From the NCBI RefSeq assembly GCF_037975245.1, contig NC_092578.1:18502321-18566320 (forward strand): 64,000 nt of DNA. Reading direction: 5' to 3'. Source of the stretch: Apostichopus japonicus. Its lineage: Eukaryota; Echinodermata; Holothuroidea; Aspidochirotida; Stichopodidae. The position numbers and the translations under genes are program-made. The notes under the pieces are model-generated. The model searched no databases, was not told the DNA's origin, and saw only the letters and a program-made list of their open reading frames with translations. Positions 12,301 through 27,417 of this stretch are shown here, piece by piece; within the stretch, counting starts at the first letter, position 1, and every line of letters starts with the position of its first letter.

Positions 12301-14010
12301 CAGTTGACAATATAATAGGGAAGTCATATGAGCAATTTTAGTGTACTTTAGGCAGTAATATATATTTACATATGTTTCATTTAAGCAAAACATTATCGTT
12401 ATACCTTCTCTACTTAGTTATTCATTTATTTTAATATATGATTGGAGACGATATATAGTGCTATGAGATTTTGGCAGTTTCAACGCTAAATATTTCTTTA
12501 AAGGTGATATGCATGTGGACTTCCTTTTGCATGATTTTCGCAGTTGACTTATGATTCAAAGTTCCATATCTACACTATAAAGGGAAATGTTTCTCATGTC
12601 AGTGAATTAAAACAACTCAAATGTCATAGCATTATAACTGGAGCCCAAATTCAAATTAACATTCAAGTCCGTCCACTACTCCCCTATCCCCGTCCCCACC
12701 CATCCCCCACCACCGCCAATTTCCCAACGGGATCCGTTACGTTTTGCCTACGAATATGTAATATGAGAATCCCCAGGAGACTCCAAATTAATGACTTGTT
12801 AATACTTACAAGTACATATATATATATATATTCACTGAGTTTTAATTATCATAGATCCTCTCCTTCAACTATAAACGAAACTAAAACGCAAAAGTTCTTT
12901 CCAAGTTACTCTGCAGGTATCCAATTGAGATTATCATCCTTTTCATACAGAGACAAATCAATATAACTGAAATTGCGGTAGCTTTCCGCGAGATGTAATA
13001 TAAGACACTCACACATAGAATAAAGGGGAATACATCTACTGGAGTCATTACATTAAGGGGACAATTTCTGAAAAGAAAGGCGGGGGGGGGGGGGCGGTGG
13101 GATTCTGTGTTCTTCGTAAAGTGATTGGAGTTGATGAAGAATTAAATGTAGTAACATTGTACATTAAAACGTTGGCCAGGTAAATCAGTAGCAATTCCTC
13201 TTTTTTTTTAAAGTTATGTTCGAACATCGACGGTGCCAGACCTCTCAGGCATCACACAGCTGTGTTTATTTATAAGGCAACCCGCACAGATCGCGTTGAT
13301 CATAAACATCGCCTGAATGTTTTAACGTTAAACATGCTGCAACAGATGCCATGAGTTAAAGCATATAATAACTTATTATGGTTACTATGGCGATTTTCAT
13401 TGATATTGCAAAACGTAATAACTAATAACTTCGGAAAAGCATTGGTAAAAGGTGAGGACCGGAGTTGCAGGAAGCCTTGTTAAAGAAATATGTCACAAAG
13501 ACTGGGAGGGGGAGGGACTTTCCTGCGCTACATTATTAGTCGTAACATTAGAGCTCTGTGTTGTGTATAGCTTTCACTCAGACCAACCCACGTAACACTC
13601 ACCAGAGGGAATATTTTTGCCTTAGAAGTAAGCGGATATTTGTAAAATCTGAAGACCAAAAATGAGGAAACGGAGATGCATTTCAAAGTTAATTCCTCCT
13701 TTTTACGCAACGAGAAACCACAAACAAGTTGAAAGTGTTGCTGTAGCTTCCGGCGATTTGGACCCCGAACCCCCCCCCCCCCCGCCCCTCCCTCCCTGCG
13801 GTCTCAGGTTTACTAGTGTGCCCCTCCCAATCAGAAGTAACTTCCTGCATGTATATTTACATGTGACTAGTTATCCGTAATTGTAAGTAACAGAACGTTG
13901 TAGTAAAATATTGTATGATCTTGATTAACAAGATATTAACTTTAGAAATTCAAAACAGAAATTTGAAATGGTAATGAGTTGGAAAATCCTGAACAGTGCA
14001 AAAAACTTCC
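9332..14010. other. Gene-free stretch
   Basis: Unique AT-rich sequence. It contains short homopolymer C or G tracts (for example 13082-13094 and 13770-13783), a small TA run near 12822-12831 and a TG run near 12068. No open frame has recognisable protein features. Confidence 0.5.
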
Positions 14011-14083
14011 AGCCTCCACAGGGAGTCGAAACCGGGACTCTCACTGTACATGCGAACACCCTTACCAACTAGGCCATGGACGC
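14011..14083 (-). ncRNA. tRNA-like sequence (SINE head or tRNA pseudogene)
   Basis: Read on the minus strand this 73-nt stretch has an A-box-like segment (TGGCCTAGTTGG) and a B-box-like segment (GGTTTCGACTCC, one extra T compared with the consensus GGTTCGANTCC). The ends AGCGTCC and GGAGGCT pair at 6 of 7 positions, and a possible 7-nt anticodon loop reads ATGTACA. The T-arm does not fold cleanly. I read it as a tRNA-derived relic rather than a functional tRNA. No internal intron or 3' CCA is evident. Confidence 0.4.
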
Positions 14084-17045
14084 TGATTGAATGTCCACAC
14101 TGTGAAACACTGTGAACAGTCTCTGTTAAGTGAAATTGAAATCAACTTCAAATCGAATGTACGTAACATCACAAAAGGAGCATAGAATGAAATCTTCAGC
14201 CACCCCCACCCCCCCCCCCCCTCCGAAAATAACATGTATAGACGACCATTTATTGCATACAAAAATTAATAGAGAACATATAACCCGAAATACAAATTCA
14301 CCGTCTAGCCTAATGTTGTTGTAATTACCAACCAAAATACCAACTTAGGGTCCTTTGAGCCTTACAAACCAATACCATCGCCAAGTATGTCATGATACGC
14401 AGAGGACTTGTTTGGACAATTATTTGCCACGGACTCCACGATGTACTCATTATTGACCACCAGACTCCACCCCCCCCCCTCATTCCGGTCGTCAGGCCCG
14501 ATGCTTCATATCTAGGACTATGTATACTTAGACATATATAATATATTGTTTTCGAATGCCGTCTCGTGCACGTTATTTCAGGGGAAAGGACGAGAGACCT
14601 ACTTCTTCTGTAAATGCACAAATGATGTAATTAATTGATTTAATTCTGTTGAGATTATTCCACACCAAGTTTTCTACTCTCAAACATTTTCCCAGCGGAC
14701 GTATCTAGGACTAGGTTAGCTGGCAAACCTGGCCGATGATATGTCACTGTCCACAAATGATTCGGTTGATTAGAAGGTAATTGCACATTATTAGGGCAAG
14801 AGATAGGGGTTAATCCATAATAGCATTCACAGGTCTTGCAGCATTATCACAAAGTATAGAAGTTCTGGCGAGAGGAACCAATAAATTTGCTTAAAAGGTT
14901 TCGTAATGAAACTCAATGCGTTTAGGTAATCTTGATTTATTGGTAACAAAAAATTAAAGCGACATTTTGAGTTGAATCTGGGTGAAGACTTTGGTCATAA
15001 GATCCCGACAAACGTATACCGTAGTTATTTGCATATGAATGTTCAACATTAATCCTAGACAACCAGAAATATACTGGTATTAAAATTGTTCGTTCGTAGT
15101 TGAACATACATCTGAAACTGTAATAATGTTATACATTAAATACACTCCATACATCTATATGTAAATTTATATGTATGAAAGAGTACATTTGTATATTACA
15201 TAACTTATATGTTTGGGAGTGATCCCCAGAGGCAGGCCACCTTGAATTCGCCCCTGTTGTCGCATATACATGATGAAGAAGTAATTTACACTCATCTGAC
15301 ACCAGTACGCAAATATATTGTCTGTCTAAAGTACCGTATTCCACACACACAAACAAATTTATCAATCAATAGAAGCAAACAGATGCTTCTTTTTCTTGAA
15401 AAGGATATAAGGTATAATTTATTTTGCGCGCAGCATTTACACCGGTTGTAATCCCCGGAACAATTACCCATATACACTGTATATTTTACGATTTGCTGAA
15501 TATTTGGAAATATTCATAGCTGTGTCACGTGATGACAATTCAGTGACGTAGATTACAGGTACAGAATAAAGACAACCGGTTATCAGTTACTCATATATTT
15601 TCGTTTGCACTCTGTCCTGCAGTATGGCCAATTAAATCATTTTTTGTAATCAGTTATTGTTCCTATCGTAAACGTAGCACACAATTAGTCTAAGTACGAC
15701 ACTCCACACTCAGCATTCCATTGTTATTCCCATCCTGCATTCCTCGACCCCCTACCCCCTCCCCCAACCCCCTCCTCCGCCCCATCGTCCTGTGCGCAAC
15801 AAACAACCACTTCCTAACAGTGGCCCTGCTACCTTGTTCTTTTTCAATACCTTCTTCAATGCAACACTGTTTAGTTCAATTGTCTCTATAGGTTTAACCA
15901 GGCAGAAAGTTCAGTCACTCGAATGTATAAGATTAAATGTGAGCCAATTGACAATGTCAGTAACCTTTTGCCAAACTAGGCGCCTCCAGCAAGTAGCTTG
16001 ACATTTTCATACACCCCACTGGTCATTAATGTGGTTAGTTGTAACAGTATTTCATTAAAAGGACAATGACAGCTTGTGATTCTGATAATGCAGCCATATA
16101 TAGGCCAAACACATATATTACAATGCCAAACGAAAAAAAGGAGAGATACAAGAAAAAAAAATATATCAACACTGACACAACATGAAATGGCATTCTTGAA
16201 TGTGGTGGATTTTATCGAATTCTTTGCCCTACATATTCTTTCTTTCTCTCCGCTCTCTTTCTATGTCTGGTTTCTTGGATTGTCTATGTTCTACACGATT
16301 ACTTCATGTGCTCATGCGAAAGCCATCCCTGAAGGACTATATTGTCAGCGTTCTATAACGAATTTTCAAAAATTAATTGTCTTCCCATTCTTCATTACTT
16401 AATGTTGTTGTTTTTTTTTTGTAAATCTTATCTCCATTTGCAACTTGTTATTTTTTCTTGAGATAGACTTGTATGCATTTATTATTTATATGACCTCTGA
16501 TGACATTTGAACCCACCAAAGTGAATTAAGGAACTCGCACTCCCATACAACACACCTTTCAATCAATACGCCAACTTGATTGCATATATAGGTTACTTCA
16601 CTGCTTACGGCATATAACCTGAAGCAGCCAAGTTGTTGTGTGTGGGTATTGATTTGTGTGTATTCATCTATGCGTATTTATTTACTTGTGTGTATAATGT
16701 GTATATTATTATATTACTAATGTGCATTATTAATGTTTGGAAATATAGGGTTCCTGAAATATGTTTCACCAAGGAAATAACAACCTATATAGCAATTCAT
16801 GTGTTAATAATAACCTCCCATCTTACCGCCGAAACTGTAAACAAAAGCTATTTCACCTTACCCCCATTCTCTTGCATAATTTGACTGATAATAACATGGC
16901 GATAAACATCTTTTCCTGCCTTCTCGCTGGCGCAAATCTTCTTGCTTCTCTTAAATACCAAAATAGACATCTATATCTGCTTTTTCTTTTTGGTTGGTTG
17001 GTTTCTTTAAATACCTATCCTAGCTATATTTGGTCTTTTAGGAAG
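14084..17045. other. Gene-free stretch
   Basis: Unique sequence with poly-C tracts (14209-14221 and a shorter one near 14469) and a C-rich block around 15748-15785. Small open frames here do not resemble known proteins. Confidence 0.5.
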
Positions 17046-17606
17046 GAAGACTTCGATAGTTTCAAGATGGCGGTCAAGTTGGGCCTAGTTGTGATCATCT
17101 TATGAGGCCTGTCGTATAAGTAATCGGTTGAAAGCCATTCCCAGCTTTCAATTCTTTTCACCTTCGCTGGGGATTTGAACGGTATGGAAGACTTCGATAG
17201 TTTCAAGATGGCGTCCGTTTGAACTATAACGCCACCTGTGATGTAGGTATTCACTCTTGGCATCAGCTTGATTAGCAATGCGTAAATTTGAATTGCATCC
17301 AAATTTTCTTAAGAATCAATTATTTGTACGACTTGTGTACATTACTAAATTATATTATATATTAGATTTTAGTTCAACAAAAAGTACTCTAGTTTTGACT
17401 TTCAGAAACGTCTCACGAACCCCCTTCGGATGGACTCACGCACCCCTGGGGGTTCATGCACCCCAGTTAGGGAACCCCTGCTCTAGATGGTCACTGTGGA
17501 CCTATAGTTGTGATCATCTTATGAGGCATGTCGTATAAGTAATCGGTTGAAAGACATTTCCAGCTTCTAATTCTTTTCACCTTCGCTGGGGATTTGAACG
17601 GTATGG
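17046..17606. repeat. Composite direct-repeat structure
   Basis: A 27-bp segment (17046-17072) is repeated exactly at 17187-17213. A ~104-bp segment (about 17085-17187) is repeated with a few changes at about 17505-17606; both copies end TTGAACGGTATGG. Between the two long copies sits a hAT-like element end (17326-17480). The layout suggests a duplicated segment later interrupted by a DNA-transposon fragment, or the remains of a composite element. Confidence 0.8.
17326..17480 (+). mobile_element. hAT-like MITE, right-end fragment
   Basis: This segment matches 43834-43990 closely: the same GTACGAC start, ACATTACTAAATTATAT, GTTTTGACTTTCA and the same end CCCCAGTTAGGGAACCCCTG. It lacks the left inverted terminus present in the other copy, so it is truncated on its left. 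The terminal GGAACCCCTG is the type of end used by many hAT superfamily elements. Confidence 0.7.
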
Positions 17607-17627
17607 CTTTTTCTTCTTTAATAATCA

Positions 17628-17631
<4 letters not shown>

Positions 17632-17667
<36 letters not shown>
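17632..17667. repeat. (AT)n microsatellite
   Basis: Uninterrupted TA dinucleotide run of about 36 bp in otherwise unique sequence. Confidence 0.95.
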
Positions 17668-17674
<7 letters not shown>

Positions 17675-19649
17675 GGTTCTCGAAACGGAACTCGATGGGA
17701 AATGGAGAAAACCCTGACCGTTCCACAGTGTCTCTACGTGTGGTTGCTTAGCAACGTGTAACAATGCCTTAAGCCCAACGTTATTTCAGGTGAAAGCGGC
17801 AGACGACAGTGTTATCCAATGAAAACGTGATGTCATTTAGGAGCTTATCGGCCTCTATCACAATTATCCCCTTCGCGTTAAATTATGGGGTATGGAGAAG
17901 GTCCTTGAAGGAGAAAGTTACTTTCTGTGAAGAGATTGACAACGTGTACTCTAAGATTGAAGAGAAAGCGTCTGTGCATATCTTTTCTAGATATTTTTAT
18001 AAAAATTTCAACGTAGTGTTCAGAATTTATGTGTTATTATGTAATTGATCAACTTTTTGAGTTGACAAAAACCTCAACAAAAATGACAGTGTTTCAGCCT
18101 GTTTTGGAAGGTTTAATTAACTAAAATGAATATCTTTGACAAATGAAAACCAAACAAAGTAAACACAAAATAAAAACTACATTGCCTTTCATGTCACAAT
18201 GATTGTCCTTATCATTAAAAACGTGTAAGCTCGTCCCTGAATTTCTCATCATTTGAGATAAATCTAGTTTTCGACCTAAAAAAGAAGAAAAAAATTAATT
18301 TTCGAAAGTGGGAGTGAAAATCTGATCCAACCAGTTTCCTTTTTGTTGTAAACGACTGGAGATTTAAGACTTTGATCACTGTTATCTCACGGAAATTCTT
18401 GTAACCTCAGGATATATCACGTCTACCCATTAATTTTCCCTGTTTTTTAGGGAAAACGTTCCTCTTTATCCATTCTGGAATAGTCAAAAGCATACTTCCT
18501 TTTCCTTGGAGCCATATCTTTAGTTCAAGTCTTCCGCTATCCTTCTTTCACATTGGTTAAATATACATGAACGTGTATGGTGCGCCAAACGTGCCATCAG
18601 TCCTGACTTCGAGATATTCGGTCGACTTAAAATGTCATGCGTCTGTTCTCGTGCTCTCATTGGCTCTTATAGAATCATAAACGACGTGTCTCCTTGAGAG
18701 ACTTTTCGCACTTCATATTACAGACAGCACATCTTCGAAGTCGTATTCTTGTCGTCCATATTTGATAGACTCGAAAAGCTAATTACTGAACAGTTGTAAC
18801 ATAATTGATTTGAAAACACAATGAGATGTTTACATACATAAGGTAACCACATGAATAACCTTGTCAATTAAAGACGGTTTTGTCAAAACCAAATGAAAGT
18901 AAAAGCGATGTTTGAAAGGTTTCCACATAAATGTAACATTGATGCAAACTTTGGATAATAAGTCTGTCCTCAATAACGTGTTTATATCCAATAGCCCGCT
19001 GTGTCTCTGTGTGTTACATGTCCTTTTTCATTGAAGATCGGTTATGTGAGCATGTTCCCCCTGATGTGTCTCTCTACCTGTCATAACACATCTGTTAATT
19101 TGTGCAGTCAGTGATGCCGTTGGTACCCAGAGACTGAAGTCAATACAGCTTTACAATAGTTCCGTGCACCACATTGTAAACATTACACGCTATACTATGA
19201 ACCTTCACATTTTATTCCCTTTGAAATTTCTGAGGCGAAATTGAAATGCGGGATAGAAGGCCAAATTGACAGGATAACCAGCACCTATTTTTTCCCCTTC
19301 ATATGACTATAAGTGAAAGGAGCTTTTAGTGGCACCATGAATGATCCTCGAGGTAACCTTAACTGCGCAAGTAGTGTAATATCAGTTGTTATAAAAATGT
19401 AAAAATTTGCCGTTTGCAAACGATGTTTGTTCAACTTTGCCTAATTCATTACTTTTTCCCCTTTATCACCCAGTTGGGACATTTCGTTTTATAATGTACT
19501 TTCATGTCCAGGGGTCGTGCTAATAGTATTAGAAGTATGAATATCATGTTTCTATCAGATAAAGGTTAGGACCTGTTCATATTGTCAACACTAGTGCTTT
19601 GAAGCATAAAATGGGAAGACAGTATAGAAGGGTATCAGCATCTTCATCG
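17668..19649. other. Gene-free stretch
   Basis: Unique AT-rich sequence without repeats of note and without any open frame that looks like a protein-coding exon. An 80-codon open frame at 17809-18048 has no recognisable domain. Confidence 0.45.
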
Positions 19650-20013
<364 letters not shown>

Positions 20014-22884
20014 TAATTGTTATATAGAAAATGGTCTACGGTCTTGCATGCAAGAAACTTATCGTGTCAGCTCCCATACCTTTGCTTTATGTCTCGTTTA
20101 TTCCTCATAGCTACACTGACAGACCGGAAGTAAATCTAAAACATTACAATGACGTAACTTAATAACACAATTCACACATCGTTTTGTTAGTGTAAGGCCT
20201 ATACTTCGTTTTATGTTAAGTCTCTCCAACTTAAATTAATAAATGACTTAATTCGACCTATAATTCTAAGTTCGTGGATATATAACTTCCTCCAGGTATG
20301 CCTGGAAATTTAATATCGGTAATTAACATTCTCTACGTTTTAAAACAGGGCAGTATGACGTCATATCCTACTTAGGTAAGTTCTATACACAAACTGACAT
20401 CACTTTTAATTACTCTCTACATTACATTCACTGTAATTTGATAACTTTTCGTGGAGGAAGTTCTTTTTTCATTAATTACATAATGTCATAAAATGCCGAC
20501 AGCAAAATAAATGAACATTCGTACCGAGGCGTCAGTGAACGTCTCTTACTAACATAAACAAATATGTATGTCCCATTGAAGTAGTCCACATAGACTTAAA
20601 TCTCGACTCTGTTTCATTTAATAAATGGCTTCCTGGGACATTCCTCTTAATGAAATAACATTCTTCTATATTAAAACAACAAAAATGTCAGAAAGAATCA
20701 GTTATGCGAAAGAAATGAATTTGTCGTCTGGCAGTCCATCGAGTTCAATTGATTAGGTCCCGATTGAATCTAGCCGCGAAGAATGATTTTTTATTAATAT
20801 TAATATTTTTATTATAACTATTTCATCTAATATCTTTTCCGGTTGATTTGAATATTTTCAGACTAAAGTAGACCTAAGTAAACCGCGCCTTTGCTGCACG
20901 ATTCTCAAGTGACAAAGGAATCTGTCTTTCACTTAATGAATGCTATGCTACAATGAAAACCTCAATAGCTGCAGATATTTCAAGTTTTGGAAGTATTTCA
21001 ATGTTAAAAGTTATTTGTCATAAGTTGACTCTCAATTGGGAGATGAAAGGGGCAGGAAAAGGTATAAGTTTGATTAGCAATGGTGGATAAAACACGGGAA
21101 TTAATGCTAACATATATTGCTAACATGGAGTTTGTTTAAAATGTATATATTATTTTGGTCGGCTTTATCCCTCGTATTCAAACTTTTTGCTTGGTTACCC
21201 CAATTTTTACCTTCTTCATCTTGAAGACCCTCCAATTGCGGATGTTGTGGCCTGACGAAAAAGTCTAAGGGGTGGAGGTATTCCCCCGCCCCCTTTGAGA
21301 AGTCATTCATATGATTAAGGTTTTTTTAGTTGGAAAGGGGTGTTTTATTTAAAAGTAAATAATGATCAAGATGTTTTCAACTTTTTATTTCAAACATCAA
21401 CAATTTATGTTTTCATCCGAAATATTTTGGCGACTCTAAAATGGGTCCCTACCCCCCTCCTCATCCCCTCCCACACTTTGAAAAGCAGGTGGTTATACTT
21501 ACCCTATCTGCCATTTTGAAGTTAAAACTAGGAAGATGGGACATTTTGATTGCAATTTATATGATCATGAAAACAATACAATCCATCCGGAAATACAATA
21601 GTTTCTTACATTGTTACATCTTAAGATGGAAACTTTTCTTTTTAATCCAGGGAGACTTGCGTACTAAACAATTGTATAAGTGAGTGAACGTAAGTCAAAG
21701 CTTACAATTACGTAACACGAGATAACTAATATGGTTTTATAGAACATTGTTGTCACCTGTCAAATGCCTCATTGATACAGCTTACGCAGATAAAATACAC
21801 ACATGTCCAATATATGGTAACGTACGTAACGCTTTAATAAACATCCGATTCATTTTTTCACGTAACGTTTCAAACAATTTGTTTTTACATGTACGTACGT
21901 CTAGGGTACGCACAGGTCATTAACCGGCAAATTTTCAAAAATTATTTTATCAGTCGGACCAATTTTCTCTCGTCTCCTGCTATGAAAAAAAGTGCGTACA
22001 TCGTCGATCCAAGACCCACTTTCTAATGTTCTGAACCATGTTAATTATGTAAATACCTTGATCACTCGAGACACAGAGTTTCCTGAATATATATATATGT
22101 ATAAAGCGAAGAATAGATGTTTTAGTTTCTCTGTGCACAATTGATTCGCAATGCAATAATCATGCGAGAAGGTCCAATTTTTACTAGGTTATTCGTTCAG
22201 TAATTGTACCATATATTGGGAGTGGGGAGGGGGGGAATAAGGGATTCGAAACTGCATTCTAATGTCATCGGTTATTATTGAAAACGTTGATTGATTTTGC
22301 TGTCAAATTATTCATGAGAAGCAAACTCCCCGAAAAGCGAGCTTCGAGGATAAATCACATATATTTACATGAAGATTACTCTGTAAAGAAAATGTGGGCG
22401 GAAAAAGCATAACGCATAATAGCGAAACTTCTATCAAGCCATATTAACACTCAATTCGCCATCAAATTGAATTATTTAAGAATTGTATGTAATAAGAAGC
22501 TGATGTTGAGATTTATTCCTACGAATTTTCCCTGAGGAATTCACATCAACATTTCGAAATGTAATTGTATATAGAGTCTTTTTCTTACGAACTTACGAGC
22601 TAGAATTTATAACTCCGTTTATTATTGTGCATTTTTATGTAAGTTGCTTAGTTTACACGGATTCAAATGTAGACTAATGCGATTGCCCTATTTACGTTTA
22701 AATAAATTGTTGTCTTGAACAGAAATTGTGTATTAGCATAAAGTTGTATCGATTCGTCTGGTAAGAAGCGATAAAAACATTGAATTGTTTGTGAAACACG
22801 CCGATATTCACAATTATAATATAATATATGCGACAACATTTGGTGCAGTTCTTAGTATTACTGAAAAAAATTCAACATTGAGAT
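20014..22884. other. Gene-free stretch
   Basis: Unique AT-rich DNA. I see no protein-like open frame, no tRNA-like motif pair and no tandem array. A short TA run lies near 22089-22099. Confidence 0.45.
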
Positions 22885-23040
<156 letters not shown>

Positions 23041-26000
23041 TCATGTAACCTTGTACTAAGAGATTTTGCAGAGTAAAGATGAAAGTTGATTACCAAATAC
23101 ATGACAGATTACACAATTTAAAAAAAAAAAATCATTTCCTAGAGTCTATTTCTCCTCTGTCTTCGATCTGGACACGTATATGGACCGGATATTGTTCTTG
23201 ACGAGGCAATCCTGAGACAAGGTTAATAATAAATTATATTTAAATAAATTTAAACATTAAAAAATATGCTTGATGAGCCATATGAAATTAGATACAATTA
23301 TATAGTTATACACGTCAGTTGTAATTATGTGCCTCTTTTTTATTCTTTGGTTAAAATGTAGGTATTATTTCTCAATCTAAACAAATCCCATGTTATATAG
23401 TTACTCTATTCGTTTTTAAAACACGCTGTCATGATTTACTAATTTGAAACCCAACGAATGAAATCACTGATTAGACGACCACTCTGTCGTCGCCTCGATA
23501 ATTTAAATCATTATACTTTCACTCATATTTAATTCAACCAACCACTTTAATATTCATTACTCACTTTTAACATTGTTTGAGTGCTCCGTCTTGTATTATC
23601 AATTCAGTCACGTTTGATGTTTATATAGTAAAGTTTTGTCTTAAATATGGTAACCTGCCTATTATGTTATACCTAATTTAGTTACCATCGCCGGTATTGT
23701 CTAACACTGTTTCGATGTTACCCATTTGATTGTTTTGAACTTGACCTATACAAAGAGTAACGTGTAAAGGGAGCATAAATGATCTGCTGATTACAGTGAA
23801 AGGTAACTCTTTGAATGTCTTGAAACTCTTTGAAAGTCTTGAATTCTTTGATAGTCTTGAAACTTTTTAAAATCGAAATAACGTACGGGGACAATGGATA
23901 TATTAACATCTACCATCGTGTGGGTATAAACAGATTGTAAAAACTGTTAACACGTGAAGATACTTCAAGTTATACAGTGTATTATAATACACTGCAAGAA
24001 CCGATAACTGTCACAAACTAAGGATTTTAATCAGTTCCTTTAGGATCCACACGACTTATTACATAATTATAATGAAGTTCTTCGTCTTTCGTCAGAAGTT
24101 AGCCATTCCGTAAAGGTTCTGTTTCTTAAAAATTAAGGTCCGAACAGTTATAATGAAACGGACATGTGGTTTATTATAAACACATCGACCATGCCATTTG
24201 TAGAGTTAAAAAGAGTTGCGATTTGAAGCGCACCAGTTACAAAAACCTAAGACAACAGTTACAAAAACCTGAGGCTAAATGTGTTTTGTTGCATTTTATG
24301 AGCAACAACATGAAGATCCGTTCAATTAAAATTGTGAAATTAGAACACTCGAAGGAACGAACACTGGAGATACAATTTAACGATACTACATCTGAATAAA
24401 GAACTGCCAGTTCGGCGCTGAGGTTTCTGTAAATCCTAAAGGGGCCGTGGGGCAGTTAAATCGATTAACATGCAGGTTCATAAGTTCACCGTAACGTATT
24501 GTAAAACACCAGTCCCTCCAATGCTCGTAATGAAATTATCGCATCAATATATATCACCATACATTTGAGAAAACTTAAACTCAGTAAATTTCGAGACAAA
24601 AATTAAGTATTATGTATAGACCAACATGGAATTTTGCAACTGAGAAACCGTTTATCTAAAACATAATGGGGGAATTATTTATTTGTTAAGCGCTTGCAAG
24701 GTTCATTTCCCTCATGTTTTAGACCTGCAAAATGTGGCTTCTTGGTATTGCTGCAAAGCGTGTCATGGAGCATATTTACTTGTAACCGTAGAGAATGTAA
24801 AAATACAGTTATTAGAATACAGTGAGAAAAAACGCGTGTTAATTGTTCTTTGTATATATATATAGTCACTCAAAATTATATAGTCAAATGAATATATTGT
24901 TGTTTCTTACTGCCAAGCACCAAACAAACTGAACCAAAGCATTTGATGAATCATGTGATTGTAATGCTGACCTATAGGGTTCATGACGTCATATCAGATA
25001 TATGTCTCTCGTTTAGTGCGCGCGGAGCGAAGAACGGCGTCAGGGACGAATTGTTTGTAAGCTTTGATATTTCATCGCTATTACTATATTTTGGATAAAA
25101 TACTAAGCCCACTTGGAAATGGAAAACAAACAAGTGCAATAACTTTTCTTTACTATCTAAACTGACCGCGATGTAAGTTGAGTATTTAGCTTCTTACACC
25201 ACAGCTCGTAAGAGGAAAGAGCTAAAAATGTATACATTTAGGAGACAGTACCTCTTTTGATCCATACTTGTGGGTGACGTTATTCCCACAGATCATTTAA
25301 TGAGATATTTTTTTCTCTAAAGTATTGAAGAACACGTGATGGATTAATCTACGTCTTTCTCTTGTTTTTCATTTTAACTTTTGTCAGAGTTTCTTCAACT
25401 ACAATGAATTACTAATGCATGAGTTGACACCATTCGTAAAGTCCCCTGGTTGTGCACCGACGCAATTTTACAATCAAAGAGAAATCTTCTGCATGTTCTA
25501 AAGTCTTTTGATTCTTCATTATTCGGTGAGTATATTAAATGCGCTGCACTGATTGATTTGATGCCATCTCTCATGGTTCATGCATTAATATTTGTAGTGG
25601 TAAAGATATAGACAGGAACACAAATAAAATGATGGAATGTTGCTTTATAACTTATCAAAGATCTTATGAAAACCTTAAAAAAAGGTTCGTTTTATTCCAG
25701 CCTATCCACACTAAGCCTTTAACACTATATTTCAATGACAGATATACACCTAGGCCTTTTATATATAGCCTATTGCATCTTGTCATCGAGGTGGACGAGA
25801 CCATACAGTGGGAAGACTATATACCAGGGTCTACAAGAGTCCAAACCTTCGTTTGCGCAGAGTATCTATAGTTCTCTTGGTAAACTTAGTGGGACGATAT
25901 ACATGGCTATGTAATCTTTGTAATGAAAAATTAATCAGTTGCTTCAAAATCAAGAAGAGAACGATAAATATATCTTCGAAACATTTTCGAATTTCTATGA

Positions 26001-27417
26001 ATAGAAGTTCACATGTCACTGTCTTCCGGATCATTAACAACACGCTACCATGTAAGTTTATTGATGAAAGTTAAAGCATGGCTGTTTCAAATCCCCCACA
26101 AAAAAAACTCCATTATGTCACTGAAACTTCGGCCGTTCAGGACAAGTTACAGTAAAGTCAGTTTTTTTGTGTGTGTGTTTTTTTTCAATTTAGGCTGGCG
26201 CCGTTTAATCAATGACATGATCTGCAGGTTTTGTATTCTACCTAACGACTAGGAAGGCAGGTTTAAATCAACCAGGCTAATAACAATCTTTAAATCAGTT
26301 TATTTTTGTATATCTAACTGAAAGCACGTGTCCTGTAAAACTATGCAGAAGAAATATTAGGAAGCCTTGGACGATAAGTAAACATAAGTTGTGATGTTTG
26401 CTTCAAGATTATAAAGAAAAAGAACTGTTTCGTCGTATTCAAGAAATAATAAGAATAATGACCGCGACGTATGGAAGCGATTGAGTTAAGGACACTGACG
26501 ACATCAACAAACAGTGACGAACTTCCTTAGAAGAAACATTACAGAATGATTTAATGATGTTACTAAGTTAACGTAAACCTAACGAGATGTTTTACGTATC
26601 CAAGGTGAGGAAAACAGCTTTGAGGAATAGTGACCATTTCCAAGTAAGCCTGCATTCAAGCTAGGGAATGGCTTAGCAAACCTAAATGAAGTGTCTTTGG
26701 TTGAGAAGAACCACTGTAATCAATTTAAAGCAACTTGAAGTACTTCTTGAAGCACATAGTATTTGGAACCATGACGTAGCTTGACAACTTATGACATTTG
26801 AATTCAACATAGCTCACGCTTAAAAGCTGAAAGTTGTCGGTAAGATGTCTTTCCTCATTCAGTTTCGAATAACTGCTAAAAGATAATTACGCTATTTATT
26901 TTGCCCACTGGTGGAAATCCAGTTCCAAGCAAAATAGTTTAAAAAATGGTTTTGCAGCATTTATTCATAATTTCCCAGGCAGTTTTTCATTTTGTTGATT
27001 TACACATTTATATTGATTAAAAGAAAGAAAACAGAATTTTCCTCGAAAATTCTTTCCTCGTGGCTTTCTGGGTTGCATAGTATGGACAGTAACTGGAATT
27101 TTGATCCCTGGTCACTCAAGATGGGTTGGAACAGGATTCAATTGAGGTTAACTGAACCTTGCACATATCACTTAAAATTATATATGATATATGATTAAAT
27201 AATAATGAGTTCGTAGCAAAACAAAACACACCCAACGTCTAAAGGTTAGTTCCCTTTGTGCAGTCTTACGATTTTTTGGTATTTGTTTTTCCACTAAGGT
27301 GCATAAATAATATACTGTTGTACTAACGCAAAAGGGGCGTAAAGGTATATTTCAGTTACGTTGTAACTTTTGCTCAATTCTGACAAAGTCTTGTAATGTT
27401 TGCAATATAACTGAATA
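23041..27417. other. Gene-free stretch
   Basis: Unique sequence apart from a short four-copy minisatellite near 23806-23870 (CTTTGAAAGTCTTGAA-like units of about 17 bp) and a perfect 20-bp palindrome at 23975-23994 (CAGTGTATTATAATACACTG). Open frames such as 24166-24399, 25629-25871 and 25808-26074 show no family resemblance that I recognise. Confidence 0.45.
23806..23870. repeat. Short 17-bp minisatellite
   Basis: About four degenerate units of CTCTTTGAAAGTCTTGAA arranged in tandem. Confidence 0.7.

Noticed and set aside
12544-12966. 140-codon open frame
   Set aside because: Crosses a C-rich tract and a TA microsatellite; composition is not protein-like.
14011-14083. Functional tRNA gene (Tyr-like anticodon GTA)
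   Set aside because: The T-arm does not fold and the B box has an extra base, so I kept it only as a tRNA-like relic.
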